NCBI RefSeq assembly: GCF_014205765.1 | Contig: NZ_JACIIZ010000014.1 | Coordinates: 62,001 to 126,000 of the forward strand | Direction of reading: 5' to 3' | From: Nitrospirillum iridis | GTDB taxonomy: Bacteria > Pseudomonadota > Alphaproteobacteria > Azospirillales > Azospirillaceae | DNA: 64,000 nucleotides | The notes under the pieces: model-generated | Told to the model about the DNA's origin: nothing | The model's database searches: none | Seen by the model: the letters and a program-made list of their open reading frames with translations, nothing else | Part shown: positions 44,742 through 53,932 of the stretch, piece by piece | Position numbering within the stretch: position 1 is the first letter of the stretch | Layout of the letters: each line of letters opens with the position of its first letter | Program-made: the position numbers and the translations under genes

Positions 44742-45686
44742 ATGGATATCAGCCAGATCGACCTGAACCTGCTGCACGTCTTCGACGCGCTGTACCGCGA
44801 GCGGCAGGTGACGCGCGCCGGACGGGCGCTGGGCCTGTCGCAGTCCGCCGTCAGCAACGCCCTGGCCCGCCTGCGCCAGCATACCGGCGATGAACTGTTC
44901 ATCCGCACGCCCGCCGGCATGGTGCCCACCACCGTCGCCGACGCCATGGCCGGCCCCCTGCAGGGCGCCTTGGAGCAGGTGCGGACGGCGCTGGCGGCGC
45001 GGCGCCCCTTCCAACCCTGCGAGGCGCAGGACGCGGTGACTGTGGGCCTGTCCGACCATGCCGAGTTCGTGCTGGGCCCGCCCCTGGTGGCGGCCTTGCG
45101 GGCGGAGGCGCCCGGCCTGTCGCTGGTGTTGCGCCATGCCGACAAGGACAACGCCCTGCCGGGGCTGGAATCGGGCCTGTTGGACCTGGCGCTGGGCATC
45201 CTGCCCGATCCGCCGACCCATATGACGCGGCAGATGCTGGTGCGTGACAGCCTGTCCGTCCTGATGCGCCCAGGCCATCCGGCGCTGGACACCCCATGGA
45301 CCCTGGAGACCTATCTGGCCTATCCGCACCTGCTGGTGTCGGCCACGGCGTCGCGCGTGGGGGCTGTGGACCGGATGCTGGAGACGCTGGGCCGGCAGCG
45401 CAGCTTGGCGGTCGTGGCCTCCCACCTGCTGGCGGCGGCCCCGATGCTGCGCGACAGCGACTTGTTCTGCACCATGCCGGCCCGGGTGGCGCACCCCCTG
45501 GCGTCGGCCTTCGGCCTGGCGGCGCGGCCGCTGCCCCTGGAGGGGACGCCCGGCATGCGCCTGTCCATGGTCTGGCACCGCCGGCTGGACAGCCACCCGG
45601 CCCACGCCTGGCTGCGCCGCCGGGTGGCGGAGGTGGCGCGGGGCCTGCCGCCCATCCCCGGAATGGCCGAGGCGGTGGCCGCTTGA
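44742..45686 (+). CDS. LysR-family transcriptional regulator
   Basis: 314 aa. N-terminal HTH: LNLLHVFDALYRERQVTRAGRALGLSQSAVSNALARLRQHTGDELFIRTPAG (residues 8-59), then a periplasmic-binding-like effector domain from about residue 90. Resembles NodD/PcpR-type LysR members in the HTH. Likely controls the divergent dioxygenase gene (inference from layout). Confidence 0.93.
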   Translation: MDISQIDLNLLHVFDALYRERQVTRAGRALGLSQSAVSNALARLRQHTGDELFIRTPAGMVPTTVADAMAGPLQGALEQVRTALAARRPFQPCEAQDAVTVGLSDHAEFVLGPPLVAALRAEAPGLSLVLRHADKDNALPGLESGLLDLALGILPDPPTHMTRQMLVRDSLSVLMRPGHPALDTPWTLETYLAYPHLLVSATASRVGAVDRMLETLGRQRSLAVVASHLLAAAPMLRDSDLFCTMPARVAHPLASAFGLAARPLPLEGTPGMRLSMVWHRRLDSHPAHAWLRRRVAEVARGLPPIPGMAEAVAA

Positions 45687-45763
45687 CCTGTCTCATTGGC
45701 CGTACCCCATCCCCGATGTAAAGTGCGGCCCTCGATTCTTCCCTGCTATCCGGTGACGACGCC

Positions 45764-46798
45764 TTGGCCGAGCCCAACTTTTTCCTGGACGACATCTGGT
45801 ACTTCGCCCTGAACGGCGGCAGCCTGGCGCCCGGCGCCATGCAGGCCGTGACCCTGCTGGGCCAGCCCATGCTGTTCGGCCGCACGACGGATGGTGCCGT
45901 CTTCGCCCTGCGCGACATCTGCCCTCACCGTGGCATCCCGCTGTCCTGCGGTCGATTCGACGGGACGGAGGTGGAATGCTGCTATCACGGCTGGCGCTTC
46001 GACCGGGAAGGCCAGTGCACCGACATCCCCTCGCTGGTGGAGGGGCAGGATTTCGATCTGGCCCGCATCCGCGTGCGCAGGTACCCGGTGCGGGAGATCA
46101 GCGGCAACGTCTGGGTCTGGATGGGCACGGGTGAGCCCGACCAGGAACCGCCGCAGCCGCCAGGCCTGCCCGCCGACAAGCAGCCCGACATGGTCATGAC
46201 CATGGATTTCCCCTGCCACCTGGACCATGCGGTGGTGGGCCTGATGGACCCGGCGCACGGCCCCTTCGTCCACCAGTCCTGGTTCTGGCGCACGCCCAAG
46301 TCCATTCACGCCAAGGAAAAGGCCTTCGGCCCCGGCCCCTTCGGCTTCGTCATGAAGAAGCACCGGCCCTCCAGCAACTCCCGCGCCTACGCCATCCTCG
46401 GCGGGGTGCCTGAGACGGAGATTTCCTTCCGCCTGCCGGGTATCCGGACCGAAACCATCGAGGCTGGCCAGAACCGGGTGTGGAACCTGACGGCGGTGAC
46501 CCCGTTGGATGAGCAGAACACCCGCATCACCAATATGTTCTACTGGACCATGCCGTGGGCCAATCTGCTGAAGCCGGTGTTCCGGCCCATCGCCCGGCGT
46601 TTCCTGGGCCAGGACCGGGACGCGGTGGTCATGCAGCAGCAGGGCCTGCGCCACAACCCGACACTGATGCTGATCAAGGACGCCGACACCCAGGCACGTT
46701 GGTACTATCAGCTGAAGAATGAGTTCCGCCGCGCGCGCGAAGAAAAGCGCCCCTTCGAAAATCCCGTGCGCGATACCGTCCTGCGCTGGCGCAGCTAA
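45764..46798 (+). CDS. Rieske non-heme iron oxygenase, alpha-subunit-like
   Basis: 344 aa. Rieske [2Fe-2S] ligands C53-x-H55 (DICPHRG) and C72-x2-H75 (CCYHGWRFD); mononuclear iron site D162, H165, H170 (MDPAHGPFVH). An aromatic-ring or related hydroxylase/demethylase; no reductase or ferredoxin gene is adjacent. No ATG fits the start; TTG at 45764 is used. Downstream of LysR on the same strand (77 nt) and followed by repeat copy C. Confidence 0.9.
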   Translation: MAEPNFFLDDIWYFALNGGSLAPGAMQAVTLLGQPMLFGRTTDGAVFALRDICPHRGIPLSCGRFDGTEVECCYHGWRFDREGQCTDIPSLVEGQDFDLARIRVRRYPVREISGNVWVWMGTGEPDQEPPQPPGLPADKQPDMVMTMDFPCHLDHAVVGLMDPAHGPFVHQSWFWRTPKSIHAKEKAFGPGPFGFVMKKHRPSSNSRAYAILGGVPETEISFRLPGIRTETIEAGQNRVWNLTAVTPLDEQNTRITNMFYWTMPWANLLKPVFRPIARRFLGQDRDAVVMQQQGLRHNPTLMLIKDADTQARWYYQLKNEFRRAREEKRPFENPVRDTVLRWRS

Positions 46799-46811
46799 GG
46801 GGACGATCCGG

Positions 46812-46915
46812 TATAGAGATCACCCAAAGGCGGCATCGCCTTTGGGCGTGAAGCTGCTCACGGAAAGACTCCGCTATAGCCGGCTATGGTTCCGATTAAG
46901 CGCAGCCGGCTATAG
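46812..46915 (+). repeat. Dispersed structured repeat, copy C
   Basis: Hairpin 1 CACCCAAAGGCG-gcat-CGCCTTTGGGCG, then GAAGCTGCTCACGGAAAGACT, then hairpin 2 CTATAGCCGGCT, 18-nt loop, AGCCGGCTATAG with perfect 12-bp arms. It starts 14 nt after the Rieske gene stop, same orientation, and ends 39 nt before the peptidase start. Confidence 0.88.
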
Positions 46916-46953
46916 TCTCATCCGACATTTCGCTGGATGAGACGCCGGACCCC

Positions 46954-48756
46954 ATGACCGCGACCACCGACACCGTTTCCCTGGGGCCTCTGCCCACCTG
47001 GGACCTGTCCGACCTGTACGCCGGGCCGGACAGCCCGGCCCTGAACGCCGATTTGGACCGGGTGGCCAGGGAGGCGCAGGCCTTCCACCAGCGCTATGCC
47101 GCCAAGCTGCCCAAGCTGTCGGGACGGGAGCTGGGCCAGGCCGTCGAGACATACGAGGCGCTGGATGAGACGCTGACGCGGATCATGAGCTACGCCGGCC
47201 TGCTCTATGCCGGCGACCAGAGCAACGGCGCCATCGCCCGTTTCCACCAGTCCATGCAGGAGAGGGTGACCGCCATCTCCGTCCACCTGCTGTTCTTCAC
47301 CCTGGAACTGAACCAGCTGGAGGACAAGGACATCGCCGCCAAGCTGAAGGCGCCGGAGTTGCGGCGCTATGCCGCCTGGCTGCGCGACGTGCGCATTTTC
47401 CGCCCCCACCAGCTGTCGGACGAGGTGGAGCGTTTCCTGCACGAGAAGGCGGTGGTGGGCCGTACCGCCTGGACCCGCCTGTTCGATGAGACGATGGCAT
47501 CGTTACGCTTCCGAATCGATGGCCGGGACCTGACCTCGGCGGAGGCGCTGAACCTGCTATCCGCGCCGGAGACCGCCACACGCCAGGCGGCGGCGTTGGA
47601 AATCGGCGCGGTGCTGGGCCGCAACATCAAGCTGTTCACCCTGATCACCAACACCCTGGCCAAGGACAAGGAGATCGAGGACAAGTGGCGCCGCTATGAC
47701 CAGCCCTGGTCGGCGCGCAACCTGTCCAACCGGGTGGAGGACGGGGTGGTGGAGGCGCTGGTCGGCGCCGTCAAGGACAGCTACCCCCAGCTGTCGCACC
47801 GCTATTACACCCTGAAGGCCAAATGGTTCGGCGGCGACACCCTGGACTATTGGGACCGCAACGCCCCCCTGCCCGACGGGACGGAGCCCACCATCCCCTG
47901 GGAGGAGGCGCGGGAGATCGTGCTGTCCTCCTACGCCCGTTTCAGCCCGGATCTGGCCGCCGTGGGCCGGCGCTTCTTCGACAATGCCTGGATCGACGCG
48001 CCCGTGCGGCCAGGCAAGAACCCCGGCGCCTTCGCCCACCCCACCGTGCCCAGCGCCCACCCCTATCTGCTGGTCAACTACATGGGCAAGACGCGGGACG
48101 TCATGACGCTGGCCCATGAACTGGGCCACGGCGTGCACCAGGTGCTGGCGGGCGCCCAGGGCCACCTGCAGTCCGACACGCCCCTGACCCTGGCGGAGAC
48201 GGCCAGCGTGTTCGGGGAGATGCTGACCTTCCGCGGCCTGCTGGCGGCCGAGACCCACCCCGCCCGCCGCCGCGCCCTGCTGGCCGGCAAGGTGGAAGAC
48301 ATGCTGAACACCGTCGTGCGCCAGACGGCGTTCTACGATTTCGAGCGCCGGGTCCATGCCGAACGCCGCCAGGGCGAACTGTCGGAGGACCGTCTGGGCC
48401 AACTCTGGCAGGCGGTACAGACGGAGAGCCTGGGGCCGGCCCTGCGATTCGATGAGGGATACGCGACCTACTGGTCCTACATCCCCCACTTCATTCATTC
48501 ACCCTTCTACGTCTACGCCTACGCCTTCGGCGACTGCCTGGTGAACAGCCTCTATGCGGCCTTCGAGGAAGCGACTACCCACAATGGGTCCGACGCCTTC
48601 GCCCGGCGCTATCTGGAGATGCTGGCGGCCGGCGGCACCAAGCGGCATAAGGAACTGCTGGTGCCCTTCGGCCTGGACGCCACCGACCCCGCCTTCTGGC
48701 ACAAGGGGCTGGGCATGCTGAAGGGCTTCATCGATGAGTTGGAGGCGCTGGGCTGA
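46954..48756 (+). CDS. pepF: M3-family oligoendopeptidase F
   Basis: 600 aa cytoplasmic zinc peptidase. The HExxH site is H388-E389-x2-H392 (LAHELGHGVHQ) with the third ligand in ETASVFGEML about 27 residues later; AYAFGDCLVNSLY closes the M3B fold. Hydrolyses short peptides. Start ATG at 46954. Confidence 0.92.
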   Translation: MTATTDTVSLGPLPTWDLSDLYAGPDSPALNADLDRVAREAQAFHQRYAAKLPKLSGRELGQAVETYEALDETLTRIMSYAGLLYAGDQSNGAIARFHQSMQERVTAISVHLLFFTLELNQLEDKDIAAKLKAPELRRYAAWLRDVRIFRPHQLSDEVERFLHEKAVVGRTAWTRLFDETMASLRFRIDGRDLTSAEALNLLSAPETATRQAAALEIGAVLGRNIKLFTLITNTLAKDKEIEDKWRRYDQPWSARNLSNRVEDGVVEALVGAVKDSYPQLSHRYYTLKAKWFGGDTLDYWDRNAPLPDGTEPTIPWEEAREIVLSSYARFSPDLAAVGRRFFDNAWIDAPVRPGKNPGAFAHPTVPSAHPYLLVNYMGKTRDVMTLAHELGHGVHQVLAGAQGHLQSDTPLTLAETASVFGEMLTFRGLLAAETHPARRRALLAGKVEDMLNTVVRQTAFYDFERRVHAERRQGELSEDRLGQLWQAVQTESLGPALRFDEGYATYWSYIPHFIHSPFYVYAYAFGDCLVNSLYAAFEEATTHNGSDAFARRYLEMLAAGGTKRHKELLVPFGLDATDPAFWHKGLGMLKGFIDELEALG

Positions 48757-48765
48757 GCGCCTTTT
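48744..48765 (+). terminator. Terminator overlapping the pepF stop
   Basis: GGCGCT-gggctg-AGCGCC followed by TTTT; the TGA stop (48754-48756) lies in the loop and stem. Confidence 0.5.
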
Positions 48766-48817
48766 CAGCTGTTATGGTTCCGATTCGGGCATTCTTTTCA
48801 TACGAAGAACAACAACC

Positions 48818-49363
48818 ATGAACCACCGCATTTCCCGCCTCCTCTGCCTGCTGGCGGTCCTGGCTTTCAGCGCCGCCCCGGGCACGGCGCTGGCGGCCGC
48901 CAAACCGAAACACGAATCGGCCAAGCCGCCGGCGAAGGCGAAGGACCTCAACGGCTGGGGCCAGGTGACCTGGGGCATGACCCACAAGCAGATCATGGCC
49001 GCCTACCCCAAGGCGCGGGAGTTCGAGATGACCCCCAAGGACGACAAGGGCGGCGCGCACGTCCGCTACCTGTTCGGCCTGGAAAGCGTGCGCCTGGGCG
49101 GCTGCGCCTATGCCGTGGATTTCGAGATGAAGAAGAACGCCCTGCGCCGCGTCACCCTCTATGGCCAGGAGGCGTCCAAGGACTGCGGCGACGGGGTCGA
49201 CGCGCAACTGGTGAAGCAGCTGGGCGCCCCCGCCGGCCGGCAGAAGGACGCCGACTCGGCCAGCGCCGAGTGGAAGGCCGGCCACACCAAGGTCACCCTG
49301 CGCCGGGGCATCGGCAAGGCCGCGCGCAAGGTGGCGCCAGTGGTGGAGTATCAGCCGAAGTAG
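48818..49363 (+). CDS. Secreted hypothetical protein
   Basis: 181 aa with a Sec signal peptide (LLCLLAVLAFSAAPGTALAA). Mature part begins with a Lys/Ala-rich stretch, then GWGQVTWGMTHKQIMAAYPK, a motif seen in small periplasmic proteins that start with WGMT-like sequences, and two Cys (RLGGCAYAVDF; ASKDCGDG) that could form a disulfide. No named family recognised. Start ATG at 48818. Confidence 0.7.
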   Translation: MNHRISRLLCLLAVLAFSAAPGTALAAAKPKHESAKPPAKAKDLNGWGQVTWGMTHKQIMAAYPKAREFEMTPKDDKGGAHVRYLFGLESVRLGGCAYAVDFEMKKNALRRVTLYGQEASKDCGDGVDAQLVKQLGAPAGRQKDADSASAEWKAGHTKVTLRRGIGKAARKVAPVVEYQPK

Positions 49364-49386
49364 GTGATGCCGGCGGCTCCGGAATC

Positions 49387-49419
49387 AAAAAGGGCGGCCC
49401 CGATGGGACCGCCCTTTTT
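49387..49419. terminator. Bidirectional intrinsic terminator
   Basis: AAAAAGGGCGG paired with CCGCCCTTTTT (11 bp), serving the rightward secreted-protein gene and the leftward atp operon, which ends at 49449. Confidence 0.9.
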
Positions 49420-49448
49420 CATGTCGACTGACCGGACCCCGGCGGGGA

Positions 49449-49940
49449 TCAGTGCAGCTTGGCCGGCAATTCGTCGATCGCGGCGGCGACCATGGCGTCG
49501 CTGCGCGACTGGTCGATGCTCTGGGCCAACAGACTCTCGGTGGCGGCCAGCGCCACGTCCACGGCCAGGCTGCGCACCTGCTGCAAGGCGGCGGCCTCGG
49601 CCTGGGCGATCTTCTCCAGGGCCTGGGCCTCGCGGCGCTTCAGCGTGGCTTCCAGGTCCGCTTCCGCGTGCTGGCGGATGCGGTCGGCCTCTTCACGGGC
49701 CGACGCGATGATGGCGTCGGCTTCCTTCAGGGCGTCCCGCTGCTTCTTCTGATAGGCGGTCAGGGCCGCCTCGGCGTCCTGGCGCAGCTTGTTCGCGGTC
49801 TCGATTTCCAGGCGGATCTTCTCCGCCCGGGCATCCAGGCTCTTGCCCAGGGCGCCCAGGCCGCCCTTCCAGACGACCAGCGCCACGAAGACGACGAAGG
49901 CGACGCCAACCCAGAAAGTGGGATTCTGCAGATCGAACAT
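49449..49940 (-). CDS. atpF: F0F1 ATP synthase subunit b
   Basis: 163 aa peripheral-stalk subunit: one N-terminal membrane helix (FWVGVAFVVFVALVVWKGGL) and a long charged coiled coil rich in Ala, Glu and Arg. ATG at 49940 overlaps the TGA of the b' gene by one base; a GTG lies one codon upstream. Last gene of the F0 operon. Confidence 0.93.
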   Translation of the reverse strand: MFDLQNPTFWVGVAFVVFVALVVWKGGLGALGKSLDARAEKIRLEIETANKLRQDAEAALTAYQKKQRDALKEADAIIASAREEADRIRQHAEADLEATLKRREAQALEKIAQAEAAALQQVRSLAVDVALAATESLLAQSIDQSRSDAMVAAAIDELPAKLH

Positions 49941-50593
49941 CACGCACGCTCCTTCAGGGCGGCATCCACGGCGCCATCGACACCGGCCTGGTCAGGCTCG
50001 ACACCCGCCAGCTTGATGACGGCGGCGGCGGCGGCCTCGGCGGCCACGGCGCGGACATTGGCCAGCGCGGTCTGCTTCTGGCCCTCGATGCGGGCCTCGG
50101 CGTCCTTCTGCTTGGCGGCCAGGCCGGCAGCGACATCGGCCGTGCGCTGGGCGGCGGCGGCATCGGCGGCGACGGCGGTCTCGTTCAGCAGCTTGTGCGC
50201 GCTGGCGCGGGCTTCGGCGACGGCCTTCTCATAGGCGGCGACGATGGCGTCGGTTTCCGCCTTCAGCTGCGTCGCCTTGTCCAGATCGCCGGAAATCTTG
50301 GCCTCACGGGCCTCAAGAACGGCGCCGACGCGCGGCAGGCCGACCTTGGCCACCAGCAGGTACAGCGTGCCGAAGGTGAGGGCCAGCCAGAAAATCTGTG
50401 AGGGGAAGGTCTTGGCGTTGAGCTGGGGCAGGCCCTTCTCATCATGCACGCCGGTTTCCTGCTCCACACCGGGCTCGGCATGGGTGGCTTCTTCACCCGA
50501 CCGCGCGAACGACGGCGTGCCGCCCAGGGCCACCGTCAGGACGGCGGCGGCGGCAAGGCCCTTCAGCCACACCATGAGCCTTGGATTCACCAT
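49940..50593 (-). CDS. atpG: F0F1 ATP synthase subunit b'
   Basis: 217 aa second stalk subunit, typical of photosynthetic and other alphaproteobacteria. An N-terminal extension with a signal-like hydrophobic segment (LAAAAVLTVALGGTPSFA) precedes the membrane helix (PSQIFWLALTFGTLYLLVAK, about residues 65-84) and the coiled coil. The symbol follows alphaproteobacterial usage for b' (also called atpF2). Start ATG at 50593. Confidence 0.88.
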   Translation of the reverse strand: MVNPRLMVWLKGLAAAAVLTVALGGTPSFARSGEEATHAEPGVEQETGVHDEKGLPQLNAKTFPSQIFWLALTFGTLYLLVAKVGLPRVGAVLEAREAKISGDLDKATQLKAETDAIVAAYEKAVAEARASAHKLLNETAVAADAAAAQRTADVAAGLAAKQKDAEARIEGQKQTALANVRAVAAEAAAAAVIKLAGVEPDQAGVDGAVDAALKERA

Positions 50594-50872
50594 GAAGATC
50601 ACCTTGATTGCGAGATCGCCCGGATCTGGAGTCTGGCGCCAAAATCATCCAAGAGCATAAACCCTGGGACACCCAGCACCGGGCCATCGCCGGAAATCGG
50701 ATCGAAACCTGGGAACGGGATCGGCGAAACGGCGGGCCTGGCGGCCGTGAACATGGGTACAGGGGCGCCACCGGGTATACCGGAAGCGCCCCCTATGCCC
50801 ACTTCAAACGCGGGCGGCCTTCCCCGGATGGGGCGGACCGCCGCGACCGTTCCATCAAGCCCAGGGGCAGGC

Positions 50873-51097
50873 TTAGGCGAACAGGATCAGGAAGGCGATC
50901 AGCAGCGCGAACAGCGCGACGGCTTCGGTCAGCGCGAAGCCCAGAATGCCGATCGGGAACACGGAGGCGCGGGCGGCCGGGTTACGGCCAACGGCGGCGA
51001 TCAGGTTGGCGAAAATGTTGCCGATGCCGATGCCGACACCAGCCAGGGCGAACATGGCCAGACCGGCGCCGATGAACTTAGCGGCTTGCGGATCCAT
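50873..51097 (-). CDS. atpE: F0F1 ATP synthase subunit c
   Basis: 74 aa proton-ring subunit: two membrane helices joined by the polar loop GRNPAARAS. The ion-carrying carboxylate is the Glu in [11 protein letters not shown]. Between atpB and the b' gene, with a 279-nt spacer before b'. Confidence 0.96.
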   Translation of the reverse strand: MDPQAAKFIGAGLAMFALAGVGIGIGNIFANLIAAVGRNPAARASVFPIGILGFALTEAVALFALLIAFLILFA

Positions 51098-51163
51098 TAT
51101 AGACTTCCTCTGTGATGGAACGGTTGAAAGGTGAAGACGGGCTCTACCGATAGACGACCGGTA

Positions 51164-51913
51164 TCAGTGCAGCTCGATCGCGTCGCGGATGTAGAGGCAG
51201 GTCAGGACGGTGAAAACGTAGGCCTGCAGGAAGGCCACCATGATCTCAAAGCCGATCAGGGCCACGTTGATGGCCACCGGAACGGCGCCGGCCAGCCACC
51301 CGACCGCGCCCAGCGCGCCGATCATGGTGATGGTGAAGCCGGCGAAAACCTTCAACATGGTATGGCCCGCCATCATGTTGGCGAACAGACGAATGGACAG
51401 GCTGACCGGACGCATCAGGTAGGAGATGACCTCGATGAGGACCAGCAGCGGCGCTAGGGCCAACGGCGCGCCCGGCGGCAGGAAGAAGCTGAAGAAGTGG
51501 AAGCCGTGACGGATCACCGCGACGATGGTCACGAACACGAACACCATGGCGGCCAGCGCGAAGGTGACGATGATATGGCTGGTGAAGGTGAAGGTGCCCG
51601 GGATCATGCCGATCATGTTTCCGAACAGCACGAAGGCGAAAACCGAGAACACCAAGGGGAAATAGGGCCGCGCCTCGGCGCCGGCATTGTCCCGCACGAT
51701 ACCCGCCACGAATTCGTACAACAGCTCCGCCACCGACTGCAGCCGGCCGGGGACCAGCGCGCGGGCGGCGGTGCCGACGGTCAGCAGGGCGGTGACAAGC
51801 ACGGCCGCGACCACCATGTAAAAGGAGGAATTGGTGAAGGAGACGTCGTGCCCGGCGAGATGCAGAGGAACGATCTGCTCAATGCGAAACTGATGCAGCG
51901 GATCAGTGGCCAC
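51164..51913 (-). CDS. atpB: F0F1 ATP synthase subunit a
   Basis: 249 aa, about five or six membrane helices. Essential Arg in SLSIRLFANMMAGH; N-terminus ATDPLHQFRIEQIVPLHLAG typical. Start GTG at 51913 chosen because GAGGGGA precedes it and it matches the family start; it overlaps the atpI end by 11 nt. Confidence 0.94.
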   Translation of the reverse strand: MATDPLHQFRIEQIVPLHLAGHDVSFTNSSFYMVVAAVLVTALLTVGTAARALVPGRLQSVAELLYEFVAGIVRDNAGAEARPYFPLVFSVFAFVLFGNMIGMIPGTFTFTSHIIVTFALAAMVFVFVTIVAVIRHGFHFFSFFLPPGAPLALAPLLVLIEVISYLMRPVSLSIRLFANMMAGHTMLKVFAGFTITMIGALGAVGWLAGAVPVAINVALIGFEIMVAFLQAYVFTVLTCLYIRDAIELH

Positions 51914-52307
51914 GATTCCCCTCACCTTCATCCTTGGCGGGGGTGGAGTTGGTTCCGCCCCCTGAGTTGGCGTCCGCATCCGGCCGCCGGTATCCTACCG
52001 CGTATCCCATGCCGTTGACGGCCCGGTATACGTTCAACATCGCGGCCGCCGACCCCAGGACGAACATGCCGATCAGTCCCCAGGGCGACGTGCCCAGCCA
52101 GCGATCGATGACCAAACCGCCACCGACGCCAACCACCATCGCCGCGACCAGCTCCGCCCCTATGCGAAACGCGACGCCAAGCAAACCATTCCCAGCCTCA
52201 TCCTTCCGCCGTGACGGAGAGGAGGAGGAGGCGTCGGCGCCGCGTCGCGCTTCCCGCAGCCGGGCTTCAAGCTCATCCAAGGAAGGCGGGGGTGTCTGGT
52301 CCGTCAA
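51903..52307 (-). CDS. atpI: ATP synthase assembly protein AtpI
   Basis: 134 aa. N-terminal charged segment (SLDELEARLREARRG), then two membrane helices (GLLGVAFRIGAELVAAMVVG; WGLIGMFVLGSAAAMLNVYR) of the AtpI/AtpZ type that helps build the c-ring. TTG start at 52307 with AGGGG upstream; no better start exists in frame. First gene of the F0 operon. Confidence 0.88.
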   Translation of the reverse strand: MTDQTPPPSLDELEARLREARRGADASSSSPSRRKDEAGNGLLGVAFRIGAELVAAMVVGVGGGLVIDRWLGTSPWGLIGMFVLGSAAAMLNVYRAVNGMGYAVGYRRPDADANSGGGTNSTPAKDEGEGNRGH

Positions 52308-52373
52308 GGTCTGAACCCCTGGAGGTATGCCCCTTCCGCCGCAGTGGAGTCGTCGCCATGCGAAAGCGGCGGC

Positions 52374-52402
52374 ACCATACGGGGCGGCCCACCCCCTGTC
52401 AA
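52374..52402 (-). promoter_or_regulatory. F0 operon promoter
   Basis: Minus strand: consensus -35 TTGACA (52397-52402), 17-bp spacer, -10 TATGGT (52374-52379); start about 60 nt before atpI. Confidence 0.65.
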
Positions 52403-52487
52403 GTCGCAAAAGTACAGTGCCAAGTATCTGATTCTAAAGAACTATTTTGACCCCCTGCGTGGCGCGCACAGGGGCGATGCCACAAGC

Positions 52488-53000
52488 TCAGCCCGGCCCG
52501 TGTCCGCCACCCTGCGTAGCACCGCCGCCCATGCCCGGCTCCGCCCCCGGCGCCAGCACCGTCGCCTCGACCGTGAGAGGCGCCGCGACCTTGAATCGCA
52601 GGGTCAAATGGACGCGCTCACCCACCCGCAGCGGCTGGGTCAGGCCCATCAGCATGATGTGCGCGCCCTCGGGCTTCAGCGTCACCGTGCCGCCCGCCGG
52701 CAGGGCCACCCCGTCCGCCAGCGGCCGCATGCGGGCGATGCCGTCCACCACCTCCGCCAGGTGGATTTGCGCCATCTTGGCCACGTCGGCCTCCACCGCC
52801 ACCAGCCGGTCGGCCGGCCCCTTGTTGCGCAGGGTGACGAAAGCCACGCCGGCCCTGGCCCCCCGGATGGTGGGCCGGGACCAGGCGGCGGAGGCCTCGA
52901 CGGTGGACGCGGCATCCTGGGCATCGGCGGGGCCGGGTGTGACAGCCGCCAGCGCCGCCGCCATGAGGAGCGGCGCGAGGATGGAGCGGACGCGGATCAT
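52488..53000 (-). CDS. Periplasmic copper chaperone PCu(A)C
   Basis: 170 aa with a Sec signal peptide (ILAPLLMAAALAAVTPGPADA). The PCu(A)C copper site is seen as IHLAEVVDGIARMRPL and GAHIMLMGL (His and Met ligands). Delivers Cu(I) to cytochrome oxidase CuA together with Sco proteins. Start ATG at 53000. Directly downstream of the Sco gene (45 nt). Confidence 0.92.
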   Translation of the reverse strand: MIRVRSILAPLLMAAALAAVTPGPADAQDAASTVEASAAWSRPTIRGARAGVAFVTLRNKGPADRLVAVEADVAKMAQIHLAEVVDGIARMRPLADGVALPAGGTVTLKPEGAHIMLMGLTQPLRVGERVHLTLRFKVAAPLTVEATVLAPGAEPGMGGGATQGGGHGPG

Positions 53001-53045
53001 GGTTTCATTCCTGTCGAACACGGCCTTGTCATTTCCCCGCTGGAA

Positions 53046-53813
53046 TCACTTCCCCGCTGGCCCCTTGGCCATGGCCTCGCGGATGCCCTTTACCATGTCT
53101 TCCGCCGTGGTGCCCCGGGCGAAGATGGTGGCCAGGCGGTTGTCCGGGTCCATCAGGTAGACATAGGTCGAGTGGTCCATGAGATAGTTTTCCGGGTCGT
53201 CGCCGTTGACCTTGGCGGCGTAGACCCGCCAGGCCCGCGTGGCCGCCCCCACCTGGGCCGCCGTGCCGGTCAGGCCCACCAGCCGGGGATGGAACTGGGC
53301 CACGTAGTCCGACAGCTGTTGCGGCGTGTCGCGACCGGGATCAACGGTGACGAAGATGGGCTGGACCTTTTCGCCCTCCGGCCCCAGCTGGTCCATGGCC
53401 TGGGCCATGACCTGCAACTCGGTGGGGCAAATGTCGGGGCAGAAGGTGTAGCCGAAGAACATCAGCCGCCAGGACCCGGCATAGCTTTTCTCCGTGACGG
53501 CCTTGCCCGACTGGTCCACCAGGGTGAAGGGCCCACCCACGGCGACGCCGGGCACGATCTGGCCGCCGCCGGCGGTTGGCGCCGCCCCGGTGCTGCTGGC
53601 GCTGGACGCCGGGCGTGAGGACGGTGGCGCGCCCAGCCACCAGGCCACGAGGGCGGCCAGGCCAAGCGCCGGCACCAGGGTAAGCAGCAGGCGGATCAGA
53701 CGTTTCCTAACAACGGCCCCACCAACAACTCGAGGTGAGAAAAGCGCTGCAATAAGAAAAACGACCACTCCCACGACAAGAGCAATCAGAGCGTGGATTA
53801 GATATCTGGGCAT
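53046..53813 (-). CDS. SCO1/SenC copper-binding thioredoxin-fold protein
   Basis: 255 aa. Copper site C125-x3-C129 (FCPDICP) and H214 (LMDHSTYVYL) on a thioredoxin-like domain from about residue 88. The N-terminus has two hydrophobic helices (residues 5-25 and 40-60), one more than the usual single anchor; the first 35 codons are AT-richer than the rest. A Pro/Ser linker (61-85) follows. Needed for CuA assembly with PCu(A)C. Confidence 0.9.
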   Translation of the reverse strand: MPRYLIHALIALVVGVVVFLIAALFSPRVVGGAVVRKRLIRLLLTLVPALGLAALVAWWLGAPPSSRPASSASSTGAAPTAGGGQIVPGVAVGGPFTLVDQSGKAVTEKSYAGSWRLMFFGYTFCPDICPTELQVMAQAMDQLGPEGEKVQPIFVTVDPGRDTPQQLSDYVAQFHPRLVGLTGTAAQVGAATRAWRVYAAKVNGDDPENYLMDHSTYVYLMDPDNRLATIFARGTTAEDMVKGIREAMAKGPAGK

Positions 53814-53932
53814 GGACTGCCTGCTCGGCGTGATAGTAGGTCGCCTGTAACGTAACTCGCGCCGCGCCCGAAAACAAAGGCGGGCGGCGCCACCGGCACC
53901 GCCCGCCCCCGCTTGTCAGTTCAGGAAACGCC

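Noticed and set aside
39191-46915. The structured repeat as a simple intrinsic terminator
   Set aside because: Neither hairpin is followed by a T-tract, and the conserved sequence between the stems is not needed for a terminator.
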